This document shows positions 32,413-41,876 of a stretch of 64,000 nt of DNA, one piece after another. The notes under the pieces were generated by a model. That model was not told the origin of the DNA and searched no databases. It saw nothing but the letters and a program-made list of their open reading frames with translations. The DNA is from CAMCXT01 sp040403315 (GTDB taxonomy: Bacteria; Bacteroidota; Bacteroidia; M30B66): positions 24,659 through 88,658 of the forward strand of contig JBBAKX010000009.1 of assembly GCA_040403315.1 (NCBI GenBank), written 5' to 3'. Made by a program: the position numbers and the translations under genes. How positions within the stretch are numbered: position 1 is the stretch's first letter; every line of letters starts with the position of its first letter.

Positions 32413-34925
32413 TGAAAACCTCAAATTTGCAAGGGTTTTCGATATCGGGCACCCTGCACAATCTTGCGCATTATTTGCCCGCGCAAGCTCCACTGAAAGA
32501 TTTCGTTCACCACAATACGTTGCATGCTTTTCAACAACAGTCATTTTTCGATGGTTTGATTTCGGCTTCAGAAAGCTTGGGATACACAACCTTTCAAGAT
32601 CTATCAGGCTTTAGAAAATTGTTGGTGGATGGCCGGATTTCTATGCCGCATCTAACCAAAGCGATCCAAGAAGTGCTTCCCAATGGGGATGTTGATGCTT
32701 GGCTTGAAAAATTACAGCACAGTAAATTCCAAGAATCTGGCGCTCCGCGGATCGGAAAACTGCGTGGAAATTGGAAATCCAAAGCCGGCATCGACTTAGA
32801 CTCGATGGTGCATCCATTGCTTTTTAGAATACTCTGCTCCTACTTGGATCAAGGTATTTCGATGTGGAAATTTCCCGTGCACAAAAAGGGATTTATTGCT
32901 TCGATCAGAGAATTAGAACGCAACAGCTTCACGAGCTTATTCAAAACCAGAAAAGCCCGCGATCTCTTCATGGACATCAATTGCGACACCATGCAATTGC
33001 TTGAATTGTTGGTGGGCGATGAGCAACTATACGATAGATATTTGTTCGATCAACAATTTTCTCATCCCGGTTGGTCGGGAATGGTTTGCACCATCGAACA
33101 GCACCCACATACTTTGCTCGACCACAAGCAAATCAGTTTAAGCGAATTGATTTTCCTAGAACTTGTGATGGAAATCGATGCACTCGAAAAGCACAACAAA
33201 GGCCGTTGGTTATGCTTGAAAGACATCATCGATGAAGCACCAGCGCCACTCTTTCAACAAGTTGAGAAGTCGGAGCACCAATGGGCTCTGGAAATCTTCC
33301 AACGCGCATTTGAGGGAACATATTACGATGAAGTACTCAATGGGATCGAGCAACGTCTGAAACATCCATTACCAGCCGCAGGAAAATCGTTTCAAGCCAT
33401 GTTTTGCATCGACGACCGCGAATGTTCTATCCGCAGGCATCTTGAGGCACTTGATCCAGATTGCCAAACATTTGGTACTCCAGGATTTTTCGGAGTTGAA
33501 TTTTACTTTCAGCCCGACCAAGGTAAATTCTACACAAAGCTTTGTCCAGCGCCACTTACACCACATTACCTCATCAAGGAAACTGGCTCCATAGAAGTTC
33601 GTGTAAAGGATATGGTGCTCCACCAGAGAAGCCACTCACTTGCAAAAGGTTGGTTGATCTCCAATACCTTGGGTTATTGGTCGGCTTTTCGGATGTTCTT
33701 GAATATTTTCAGGCCTGCATTTAGTCCGGCAACAGCTACATCGCTCCGCCATACCGACAAAGTAGCAAAATTGAGTATCGAACATCCATCTGCTGGTGGT
33801 GTTGAGAATGGCTTACAAATCGGGTTTAAAATTCCCGAAATGGCCGATCGTGTGGAGAAGCTTTTGATCAGCATTGGGTTAGTGGATGATTTTGCGCCCT
33901 TGGTGTATGTGGTCGGACACGGATCAAGTTCGGTGAACAATCCGCATTATGCGGCCTACGATTGTGGAGCATGTTCGGGCCGACCGGGATCTGTGAACGC
34001 GAGAGTTTTTTCGCATATGGCAAACCATCCTGAAGTGCGTGCCCTATTGGCTCAACGCGGGATTCACATTCCCACAAAAACGAGATTCGTTAGTGCTCTA
34101 CACGACACAACCCGCGACGATATTGTCTTCTTCGATGAAGATGGATTGGGCGAAACTGGCTTGAAACTGCACTTGAAATATGCCGATGTGTTTGGTCAAG
34201 CTATGGACAACAACGCAAAAGAACGATCACGCAGGTTAGAATCTATCGAAACAGGCGAAAGTGCTGAATTGATCCACGAAAAAATTCGTCGTCGGTCTGT
34301 TTCGTTGTTCGAACCACGACCAGAACTCAACCACGCAACCAATGCACTTTGTATTGTTGGCAGACGATCATTAACCAAAAGTTTGTTTCTCGATCGGAGG
34401 TCATTTTTAAACTCCTACGATTACAAGGTTGATCCCAACGGTGATGCATTGTTTGGAATATTGAAAGCCGCTGCTCCCGTTTGTGGTGGGATCAATTTGG
34501 AGTACTTCTTTTCTCGGGTCGACAATGGAAAAATGGGCGCAGGATCGAAGCTTCCACACAATGTGATGGGCTTGATTGGCGTGGCAAATGGCACAGATGG
34601 AGATTTAAGACCAGGTTTGCCTTCGCAGATGATCGAAGTGCATGATCCCGTTCGTTTGCTGATGATTGTAGAACAAGTTCCAGAACTCATCGATCGGGTA
34701 ATTCGAAGAGACCAATCGACCTTCGAATGGTTTTCGTTGGGTTGGGTAAACTTGGTTGCAATTCATCCTGAAACACAAGTGATTTATCGTTTTAATGGCA
34801 ACAGTTTCGAGCCGTATAAGCCTACAAGCAAGTTCATTCCTGAAGTGAATAACCTCGATCGAATTTTCAAAGATGAGGCAGAAAATCTTCCTGTGTATTT
34901 AATTAAACCTGCTGAACATGAATAG
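32409..34925 (+). CDS. dabA: DabA, carbonic-anhydrase-like subunit of the DAB inorganic carbon accumulator
   Basis: An 838-residue DUF2309 protein. DabA is a zinc, beta-carbonic-anhydrase-like cytoplasmic subunit that works with membrane DabB in an energy-coupled, vectorial hydration of CO2 to bicarbonate. The four residues expected at the active site are present: Cys333 and Asp335 (MFCIDDREC), His504 (VVGHGSSS) and Cys519 (YDCGAC), with the same 15-residue His-Cys distance as in characterised DabA. The ATG overlaps the sulP stop (ATGA) and the end overlaps dabB by 8 bp, so the three genes are translationally coupled. A second ATG three bases on is an equal start candidate. No carboxysome or RuBisCO gene is nearby. 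Confidence 0.95.
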   Translation: MMKTSNLQGFSISGTLHNLAHYLPAQAPLKDFVHHNTLHAFQQQSFFDGLISASESLGYTTFQDLSGFRKLLVDGRISMPHLTKAIQEVLPNGDVDAWLEKLQHSKFQESGAPRIGKLRGNWKSKAGIDLDSMVHPLLFRILCSYLDQGISMWKFPVHKKGFIASIRELERNSFTSLFKTRKARDLFMDINCDTMQLLELLVGDEQLYDRYLFDQQFSHPGWSGMVCTIEQHPHTLLDHKQISLSELIFLELVMEIDALEKHNKGRWLCLKDIIDEAPAPLFQQVEKSEHQWALEIFQRAFEGTYYDEVLNGIEQRLKHPLPAAGKSFQAMFCIDDRECSIRRHLEALDPDCQTFGTPGFFGVEFYFQPDQGKFYTKLCPAPLTPHYLIKETGSIEVRVKDMVLHQRSHSLAKGWLISNTLGYWSAFRMFLNIFRPAFSPATATSLRHTDKVAKLSIEHPSAGGVENGLQIGFKIPEMADRVEKLLISIGLVDDFAPLVYVVGHGSSSVNNPHYAAYDCGACSGRPGSVNARVFSHMANHPEVRALLAQRGIHIPTKTRFVSALHDTTRDDIVFFDEDGLGETGLKLHLKYADVFGQAMDNNAKERSRRLESIETGESAELIHEKIRRRSVSLFEPRPELNHATNALCIVGRRSLTKSLFLDRRSFLNSYDYKVDPNGDALFGILKAAAPVCGGINLEYFFSRVDNGKMGAGSKLPHNVMGLIGVANGTDGDLRPGLPSQMIEVHDPVRLLMIVEQVPELIDRVIRRDQSTFEWFSLGWVNLVAIHPETQVIYRFNGNSFEPYKPTSKFIPEVNNLDRIFKDEAENLPVYLIKPAEHE

Positions 34926-36774
34926 TCTGCTTCCCATTTTCATTTTGATCCCCTTGTTGGGATTTGCAGTGAGTTTGATCATTCCCGAAAAAAACGAAAA
35001 GTTTCTTTCGCAGTGGGCTTTTGGAACGATGATCGTTCAACTGCTTGTTTTTCTTACCTTTTTGGGCTTCTGGATTTCATCAGGTGCAAATCCAATCGAT
35101 TTAAAAGACCTGGTTATTCTGCAGGAATCGAATTATGAATTCTTTATCGATTTCTACTTCGATATTTTCTCGGCGGTTTACTTCTTGGTTGGAGCGCTTA
35201 TCACCGGATTGATCACCATTTACAGTCGGTATTACATGCACCGTGAAAGCGGCTACAAACGGTATTTCAACACTGTTTTGTTTTTCTATGTTGGTTACAC
35301 CTTCGTGATCATTGCAGGGAACCTTGAAACCCTGTTCATTGGTTGGGAAATATTGGGCATCGCGAGCTTCTTGTTGATTGCCTTTTATCGCAACCGATAC
35401 CTTCCGGTGAAGAATGCTGTGAAAGTGTTTTCGGTGTACCGCATCGGCGACGTGGGATTGATTTTGGCAATGTGGCTGAGCCATCACCTGTGGCACGAAA
35501 ACATCACATTCGCCAAACTAACCAATGCCGAATTGGTGAGCGATCATTTACAACAACATAGCCTCATTGGTGCGTTTATTTCGATCATGATTTTGATTAC
35601 TGCAGCTGCGAAATCTGCACAGTTCCCATTTTCATCCTGGCTTCCTAGAGCGATGGAAGGCCCTACTCCATCGAGCGCGATTTTCTACGGATCGTTATCG
35701 GTGCATTTGGGCGCATTTCTACTCACCCGCACTTTCCCATTCTGGGAACATCAGATTGCGATTCGCGTGTTGATCGGTATCATCGGATTGATCACAGCCA
35801 TCATCGCATCATCCATTTCGCGGGTACAATCGTCGGTGAAAAGTCAGATCGCCTATGCCTCGATGGCTCAGATCGGACTGATATTCATCGAACTGGCACT
35901 TGGATTAAAGTACTTGGCATTGATTCACTTTGCAGGAAATGCCTTTTTAAGAACCTATCAACTGTTGGTATCGCCTTCGGTGGTGAGTTACTTGATTCGA
36001 GAGCAGTTTTACCATTTCGAGCCAGCGCGACTAACAGTTGAAGACAGCTTGCCGAAAAGACTAGAATACTCGTGGTATTTAATGTCGCTCAAAGAATGGA
36101 ACTTGGAAAGTTTGATGTATAAATCGTGGTGGAACCCTATGAAACGGGTGGGCAGAAAGCTCAATTTCTTGACCACGAAAAACGTACTGATCTTTTTCTT
36201 GGTGGTGTACTCGGCCGGACTTTACTTGGTGTATCACCGCGAATTTCTCGACAACGACGTACAGAAACACCTTCCATTGTTCTTCTCGTTGATTGGCTTT
36301 GTGATGGTGCTAAAAGCCTTCTCAGAGAAGCAAAATGCCATGTTGAGTTGGATGCTGGTAATCATGAACCACTTTTGGGTAGCCATGGCGATTTCCTTCA
36401 ACGAAAGGTTCACATTTAGTCATGTGCATTGGTACCTCAGTGGCATTGCTGTGGCCGGCTTCGCGGGATATTGGATGCTGCGCTGGTTGGGCAAACTAGA
36501 AACCATCGGACTGAATCGCTTCTATGGTTTATCGGAACACTACACCAAACTGGCATTTGGATTCTTGTTGGCTTGCCTAACAGTTTCTGGATTTCCAATT
36601 TCGCCCACCTTTATTGGGGAAGACTTAATTTTCAGTCACATCCACGAAGACCAATTGCTTCTTGCGATGCTTACCGCAGGAAGTTTGATCATCGATGGAT
36701 TGGCCATTATCCGCATTTATGCGCGAATATTTATGGGACCAGATCCGAAAAGCTACAGTTATCGATCTTCTTAG
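34918..36774 (+). CDS. dabB: DabB, NuoL-like membrane subunit of the DAB complex
   Basis: A 618-residue multi-spanning protein of the proton-conducting antiporter-type family (NuoL/Mrp-like). It has EILGIASFLLIAFYRN, the charged-helix region AKSAQFPFSSWLPRAMEGPTPSSA and later helices ending in a short basic tail. In the DAB complex it is thought to couple cation or proton flow to DabA. A hydrophilic segment (about 365-420) precedes the final helices. It overlaps dabA by 8 bp. Gene order here is dabA then dabB. The stop overlaps that of the convergent beta-propeller gene by four bases. Confidence 0.92.
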   Translation: MNSLLPIFILIPLLGFAVSLIIPEKNEKFLSQWAFGTMIVQLLVFLTFLGFWISSGANPIDLKDLVILQESNYEFFIDFYFDIFSAVYFLVGALITGLITIYSRYYMHRESGYKRYFNTVLFFYVGYTFVIIAGNLETLFIGWEILGIASFLLIAFYRNRYLPVKNAVKVFSVYRIGDVGLILAMWLSHHLWHENITFAKLTNAELVSDHLQQHSLIGAFISIMILITAAAKSAQFPFSSWLPRAMEGPTPSSAIFYGSLSVHLGAFLLTRTFPFWEHQIAIRVLIGIIGLITAIIASSISRVQSSVKSQIAYASMAQIGLIFIELALGLKYLALIHFAGNAFLRTYQLLVSPSVVSYLIREQFYHFEPARLTVEDSLPKRLEYSWYLMSLKEWNLESLMYKSWWNPMKRVGRKLNFLTTKNVLIFFLVVYSAGLYLVYHREFLDNDVQKHLPLFFSLIGFVMVLKAFSEKQNAMLSWMLVIMNHFWVAMAISFNERFTFSHVHWYLSGIAVAGFAGYWMLRWLGKLETIGLNRFYGLSEHYTKLAFGFLLACLTVSGFPISPTFIGEDLIFSHIHEDQLLLAMLTAGSLIIDGLAIIRIYARIFMGPDPKSYSYRSS

Positions 36775-38222
36775 TTGTGCCTAATACTAAGTTTCTGCTG
36801 ATATCCCCTTCCGCTTTGGTCTTTCGCACGAAGGATGTACAATCCGGAAGGGATGTCGGTAGTTGAAATGGTGGTGAAAGCTCCAGATGCTTGATAAACT
36901 GATCTGCCCGACAAATCTATCAGTTCGACTGTGGAAATTGAGGCTGAACCAGCAACTTGAAGTTGAATGTATTGATCGGCAGGATTTGGGAACAGAGCCA
37001 AATTGGGAGTTTCAAGATCGTCCAAACCAACAGTACTGCCGGGGTTTAGATCAACCGAAAAAGTTTCGCTAAAGAAGCAAGTATCGGCAGATGAAGGAAT
37101 CAAATTGGTAACATCGATTTGGAAATCGAGGATCGTATTCTCTGCAATTGCAGATGCAACATTGAAATAAAATTCTACATAAGCACTTTCGCCTGAATTC
37201 CAGGAAGACGCAAACACGTTGAAACCATCTTGATTGATTCCGAAAGTCATACCCGCTGGAAGCGCATTTACGGGCGTTAATCGTGCTTGTGGATAGGCGA
37301 AGTTCAATCCAGAATTGTTCGTTAAGCGCACACGAAGTACCGAATCGCCGAATGACAACACGGTACCGATAAACTGCGATGAATCGGCATCAACAGACAT
37401 TGGAAGCAATGAACATGGTACATTTTCGATGGCTGCAAATCCAATAAAAACAACGGTATTGTTTCCTGAATTTGGAACTGCTAAAGTGTCGGAAAGTTGG
37501 TTGTAATAGATATCGGCAGGAGAACTCATTCCTGTTTGAACGTTCACTGGTGCATTGGCAAAATCGCGGTCGAATTTCACGATCTTCTGACCAGTCCAAG
37601 CTGAGATGTACCAAGTGTCGAGGCCGTTCCAAGCCAAACCATCGCAATTGCCTAAAGTGGTTGTAGTAATTGTAGAAACCGTTGAATCGGCAAAAGAAAA
37701 CTCCTTGATTGGTGCATTTGCGCCCCAGTTCACGAAAACGAGACGGTTATTGGCTAAGTCGTAAACGATGCCGTTTGGACTCTGCACTAAATTTAGCGCC
37801 ATCAGGTTGAAGGCATTTGCTGCAGGACGAATACGGAAAAGTTTTTTGCCTGAAAAGTCGGTAGCGAAGAGGCTGCTCATTCCATCGCTGGTAATGCCAT
37901 TGAGGAATCCTGCGCCGAGGTTGATATTGAATACTTGGTTTCCTGTGGTAAGATCAAAACCTTTAATGGTTCCACCACAGCAGGCATAAACGGTATTTCC
38001 AAGAATTTCGAGTCCGTAAGGTGCAGGACTGATTCCACTTTTAAAAACCGACAAAGTTCCATTTGCAGCGCGTGCAAGGATTTGTCCGCTGCCTGTATTT
38101 GAAACGAGGTAGCGGTTGTTGGCAACATCAAATTCGACACTTTCGGAACCGTTGTAGGTTTGCGCTGAAAGATTTAAACCAAAGAGAATGAGAGCAATAA
38201 AGGAGAGGAGCGTTGACTTCAT
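36771..38222 (-). CDS. Secreted beta-propeller protein with T9SS sorting domain
   Basis: A 483-residue exported protein. A signal peptide (1-20, LNLSA|QTYNG) leads into a six-bladed SMP-30/NHL-like propeller (about 22-255) with repeated patterns such as SPAPYGLEILGNTVYAC, SPNGIVYDLANNRLVFVNW and SSPADIYYNQLSDTLAVPNSGNNTV. An Ig-like region (about 260-395) and a T9SS type A sorting domain (about 400-483: LALFPNPADQYIQLQV, SGLYILRAKD) follow. The function could be binding or a lactonase-like reaction; no catalytic residues are evident. It converges tail to tail with dabB, the stops overlapping at 36771-36774. Confidence 0.85.
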   Translation of the reverse strand: MKSTLLSFIALILFGLNLSAQTYNGSESVEFDVANNRYLVSNTGSGQILARAANGTLSVFKSGISPAPYGLEILGNTVYACCGGTIKGFDLTTGNQVFNINLGAGFLNGITSDGMSSLFATDFSGKKLFRIRPAANAFNLMALNLVQSPNGIVYDLANNRLVFVNWGANAPIKEFSFADSTVSTITTTTLGNCDGLAWNGLDTWYISAWTGQKIVKFDRDFANAPVNVQTGMSSPADIYYNQLSDTLAVPNSGNNTVVFIGFAAIENVPCSLLPMSVDADSSQFIGTVLSFGDSVLRVRLTNNSGLNFAYPQARLTPVNALPAGMTFGINQDGFNVFASSWNSGESAYVEFYFNVASAIAENTILDFQIDVTNLIPSSADTCFFSETFSVDLNPGSTVGLDDLETPNLALFPNPADQYIQLQVAGSASISTVELIDLSGRSVYQASGAFTTISTTDIPSGLYILRAKDQSGRGYQQKLSIRHN

Positions 38223-38515
38223 GCGGTGAAATTAATGAAAACCGCAGGAATTTTACCACATCAAGCTCTTCTTTTCTGTTCGAGGCTTTGGCGGCTGTTT
38301 ACGTATGCTTCGTTGAGCTGGTGAATATTAGCAAGGCTGCAGTCGTTCTTTTGAAAATTAGGCATGCCGCATTTAAACTAAGTTTTATTATAGATTTTGC
38401 GCGAGGTAATTAAGTGTAGATGCGATTAACCATACTCCGTTTTACAAGAAAACTGATACAGTATAGAACTTCTAATGCTTGTAAAGGGAATGCTGAATAT
38501 TATTCATGAGATGAA

Positions 38516-38953
38516 TCACTTTAGATTATCCAAATCGTCTAAATCTCTCAATCTTCCTGATTCTTTCTTATTTTTAATTAAATCATCGTAACCAATAAAA
38601 TTCACCTTTAATTCATCTATTAAAATCTCTATTCTATTTTCAAAACATTCATTAAAAGTTACACCATCAATTTGAGTCAACAAATCAATTCTTAGAGGAG
38701 GATAACCTAATTGAATGACATTCCCTTCTTTAGTGAAGTCCTGATATGTTAAGCCATAAGATGAAAAACCGAACTCATTTACACATTCTAAGATTTTTTT
38801 TGCATTTTCATTTGAAGGATTAAGCCAAATATCCAAATCTCCTGTATAACGGGGATGTCCATGCACACCTACTGCATATCCTCCAACAATTAGATATTCA
38901 GCTTTATTCTTGATTAACAATTCTACAAACTCTCTGAAGTCTTGGCTGAACAT
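38516..38953 (-). CDS. Nucleotidyltransferase, DUF6036/AbiEii-like
   Basis: A 145-residue MNT-type nucleotidyltransferase. The signature GGYAVGVHGHPRYTGDLDIW supplies the Gly-rich loop and the DxD metal pair; a third carboxylate is likely in RIDLLT. Such small enzymes are often toxin-type partners that AMPylate or otherwise modify nucleotides or proteins. It overlaps by 50 bp a 60-residue gene on the same strand. The last residues (RLRDLDDLDNLK) are typical of the family. A two-gene stress or toxin-antitoxin module is plausible but not shown. Confidence 0.8.
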   Translation of the reverse strand: MFSQDFREFVELLIKNKAEYLIVGGYAVGVHGHPRYTGDLDIWLNPSNENAKKILECVNEFGFSSYGLTYQDFTKEGNVIQLGYPPLRIDLLTQIDGVTFNECFENRIEILIDELKVNFIGYDDLIKNKKESGRLRDLDDLDNLK

Positions 38954-39086
38954 CTTTATTGTATTTAATGTATTGATTTCTTAAAAGTTCAATAGCATAG
39001 AGTCTATCTATGAAACTCTTTGACATCCAATAAGAATAGTCAGATTGCTTGTCCTTTAGCGAGATTATCCTAAGAGCTTTCTCCAT
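38904..39086 (-). CDS. Small partner protein of the nucleotidyltransferase
   Basis: A 60-residue basic helical protein with the pattern DYSYWMSKSFIDRLYAIELLRNQYIKY...RLQRVCRIV. From memory, this pattern recurs directly upstream of DUF6036-type nucleotidyltransferases in Bacteroidota. Its last 50 bp overlap the nucleotidyltransferase gene in another frame. Probably the antitoxin-like or substrate partner; inference from context only. Confidence 0.7.
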   Translation of the reverse strand: MEKALRIISLKDKQSDYSYWMSKSFIDRLYAIELLRNQYIKYNKDVQPRLQRVCRIVNQE

Positions 39087-39194
39087 ACTTCAAATATAAG
39101 TTATACCGCATTTAAATCCTAATTATAAAGAAGTAGTTATCCTTTTCTCACTTTAACTTAGACATTAATGCACTCAATTAACTTTCTGCAGGAA

Positions 39195-39345
39195 ACTTGG
39201 CAGCAACACAATCATTCAAATTGTTAATACCTCTTCTCGAGGCTATCCACATTTCGAAGGTCAATTTCACATCATTAATAGAGAAATTGTTAAAAACTCA
39301 ACCCAATCGAAAGTACAATAATGAGCATGTTGTAAGAGAATGAAG
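39195..39345 (+). repeat. 151-bp direct repeat, copy 1
   Basis: Matches 41610-41760 over 151 bp with a few substitutions (shared ACTTGGCAGCAACACAATC start, GAGGCTATCCACATTTCGAA middle, GAGAATGAAG end). The copies bracket the decayed secreted-protein gene. Confidence 0.88.
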
Positions 39346-39680
39346 TTCTCTGTTTCTTTTGTTTCTCCGATAACAGCAAACGTAAAACTCCAGATTTTTC
39401 AAGCGATTTAAAGTCTGCAAGCCCCATTATTGTTGCATTAATACAAAGTGGTAAATAAAAATAACTGTCTCGGAATTTTATACCAAAACCTAAAATCTTG
39501 AGGCGTTTTTCTTGAGGCATTTAAAATTGCCTCAATGTTCTTGCCTCAATCTTGTGGCAATTTCTTTGTGGCAATTTAAAATGCCACGTTTATTTTGCCA
39601 CAAATGTGTGGCAATTTTTCTGTGGCAAAATAAAATGCCACACTTTTTTTGCCACAGAATAATCGTGGGGAAACGAACTG
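39346..39680. repeat. TGTGGCA hairpin array, locus 1
   Basis: A run of alternating TGTGGCA and TGCCACA arms: stems 39568-39573/39582-39587, 39595-39602/39607-39614 and 39621-39627/39636-39642, plus single arms at 39554 and 39650. A related locus is at 52178-52425, sharing the outer TTTCTCCGATAAC and CAGAATAATC segments. Frames that read through it encode low-complexity repeats and are not called as genes. Confidence 0.75.
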
Positions 39681-39852
39681 TTGTACAAAATCCATCGCAG
39701 GAATTAGTTCATGAATATACAATCGTATGGGCGATGGCATTGGTGGCATTACCACTGTTGACAATGATGATAATTTCTTTAAATTAGCACGATGGTGGCC
39801 AACGATTCACTTAATATGGCATTACAAAGGCTTACCCTTTACACATTGAAAT

Positions 39853-40014
39853 AATGGATGCCTTTTGGGCAGGACAACAAGTAATAATATACTAAATTCT
39901 TCCCCTGCCGTTTTATCGAGTGAAATTACAAACCTTGCCACTGGGGTTTATTTTTACAAGATAATCGACACTAACAATACCATTGTGAAGCAAGACAAAT
40001 TAATAAAACAATGA
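39853..40014 (+). pseudogene. Remnant of a T9SS sorting domain
   Basis: In the frame ending TGA at 40012-40014 the sequence reads LLGRTTSNN, then SSEITNLATGVYFYKIIDTN and a KLIKQ end. This is the last part of a T9SS type A sorting domain. No start or upstream coding sequence in this frame survives, so it is the 3' end of a lost secreted-protein gene. Its stop overlaps the ATG of the next (also broken) gene. Confidence 0.7.
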
Positions 40015-41534
40015 GAATTTTATTTGTTTTTACTTTTCTAGCATTACAAATAACAGCCTCTGCTCAAAAAGAAGCTTACAACTGGATTTGGGGAACTTGT
40101 TTCCCCGAATTCGGTTGCGATGGCATTGATGATGGTTTGAATGGTACGGGAATTATGAAGTTTAACGATGATTCTTTAGAAAGCATTACAACCAAGTATT
40201 TTCCTGCGCCATTTACTTTAGGTTCTGCTGCAATTTCAGATTCTTTAGGGAATTTTCTAATGGCTTTTAATGGTAAAACTTTGTTTGATTCGAGTGGAAG
40301 TGTTATAGCTGAATTAACCAATGTTGATTATGACGATCTTATTGTTGGCTACAGAGGATTTTTGTTTTTAAAACCACAATTTAATGATGAGTTATATTAT
40401 CTTATCAATAGTTACAGCGGCAATTTTCAAAACTCACCCAATCCATATAATGTCGGCATCGATACTGCTCTTTTTGTAAATAAAATAGAAATAATCGATG
40501 ATGTGCCTGTTATTATTGAAAGCCTTAGGCAACAAATTCCATTGAGTACTGTTTAGGGAGCTATTGATGCTTGCCGTCACGCCAATGGCCGTGATTGGTG
40601 GATTTTAAAATGCGGTCACAGAAAAAACGCCTATTTGCGTGGCTTACTCAATCCATACGATTTTGAATTCGAACCTTACTATACGAGCTCGGATTCAGCA
40701 TATACCAGTTTTCAATGGGCCTCCTTCAGTTCAGATGGCAGCAAATACGTGCATTGGTTTGGAGGGCATATTCGAGAATTGCAAGTATTCGATTTTGACC
40801 GCTGCACAGGAGAGTTGAGCAATTTGCAGACGTTTGATTTTAGTGCCTTAATTGAAAATGAATTATTTATGGACTTTACCCCTTTTAGTTTAAGTCCTGA
40901 TGGAACAAAGGTTTATATACAAAAAGTCAATTACATTACAATGGCGGCTAACGAAAATCTGCAATTTGACTTAAATACTGAACAATTTGCAGTTGTTACG
41001 GGCGATTTAGGTGTATTATGCATTACACCTAATTTAAAGCATATGATTGGTGGTTTTTGTTGTGATCCTTCTACCCCAACGCCTAATGTACCATATGCAG
41101 GTTTAGTTTTAAATCCGAATCTTCATGGTCAGGATTGTAATTATCAGCCATTGCGTTATGAACTTCCGCTTTATGGGTTTATTTATACCCCACCCAACCA
41201 GGCCAACCACCTGTTAGGCCCTGTCGATGGAACGGTTTGCGATAGTTTAGGCTTGAACGACGAAACATCCATCAAAAAGCTTGAGCAATTTAGTTTTAAC
41301 TTATTTCCTAACCCTAGAAATGAGGTCATTCATTTTACCACCGATTTACCTCTGCCTTTAAAATTGACTATTCGCGATAATCAAGGCAGAACGGTAATTG
41401 AAAAAACGATGAATCAAAAATCATTTTCACTTCAAGAGGGAATTGCTGAATTGAACTCAGGAATTTATTTTGTTGAATTGAAAAGCGAGAAAAAATCCGA
41501 TAGGTTGGTGAAGAAGTGGATGAAAATGGAGTAA
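40011..41534 (+). pseudogene. Secreted protein interrupted by an in-frame amber stop; paralogue of 41877-43406
   Basis: Codons 1-181 encode a signal peptide (ALQITASA|QKEAYN) and the N-terminal part. A TAG at 40554-40556 stops it. The same frame then continues without another stop to 41534, giving 507 codons in total, close to the 509 residues of the intact neighbour. After the stop, GAIDACRHANGRDWWI aligns with the paralogue's MVALRHGNGRDWWI. The end is a good T9SS domain (NLFPNPRNEVIHF, SGIYFVELKS). It is a single-base loss of function, a suppressed stop or a sequence error. A 151-bp direct repeat lies on each side. Confidence 0.8.
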
Positions 41535-41609
41535 ACGGTTAATGAAGAAATAGAAACAAGAGAAATGTTAACGCACATAGATTAATTTCTTAAACTCCTA
41601 GCTGTTTGC

Positions 41610-41760
41610 ACTTGGCAGCAACACAATCATTCAAGTTGTTAATATCTCTTCTCGAGGCTATCCACATTTCGAAGGTCAATTTCACATCATTAATAGAGAA
41701 AATGTTAAAAACTCAACCCAATCGAAAGTACATTAGTGAGCATGTTAAAAGAGAATGAAG
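41610..41760 (+). repeat. 151-bp direct repeat, copy 2
   Basis: Second copy of 39195-39345. It fills most of the 342-bp gap between the pseudogene and the end of its paralogue on the other strand. The rest of that gap (41761-41876) shows nothing else. Confidence 0.88.
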
Positions 41761-41876
41761 ACCTCTATCAGTTAATAAGTTTGTACTGCGCTGGTTTCAG
41801 CATATAATCTATTAAACGAACCACAAACGCCGCGTTGTGCAAAACGCTGTGAGCCCCTAGTAGCTTTAAGCTAATA

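Noticed and set aside
39512..39787. 91-residue gene with repeated LWQxKMPxFFCH motif
   Set aside because: The repeats are the translation of the TGTGGCA hairpin array; the same DNA element occurs at 52.3 kb in another context.
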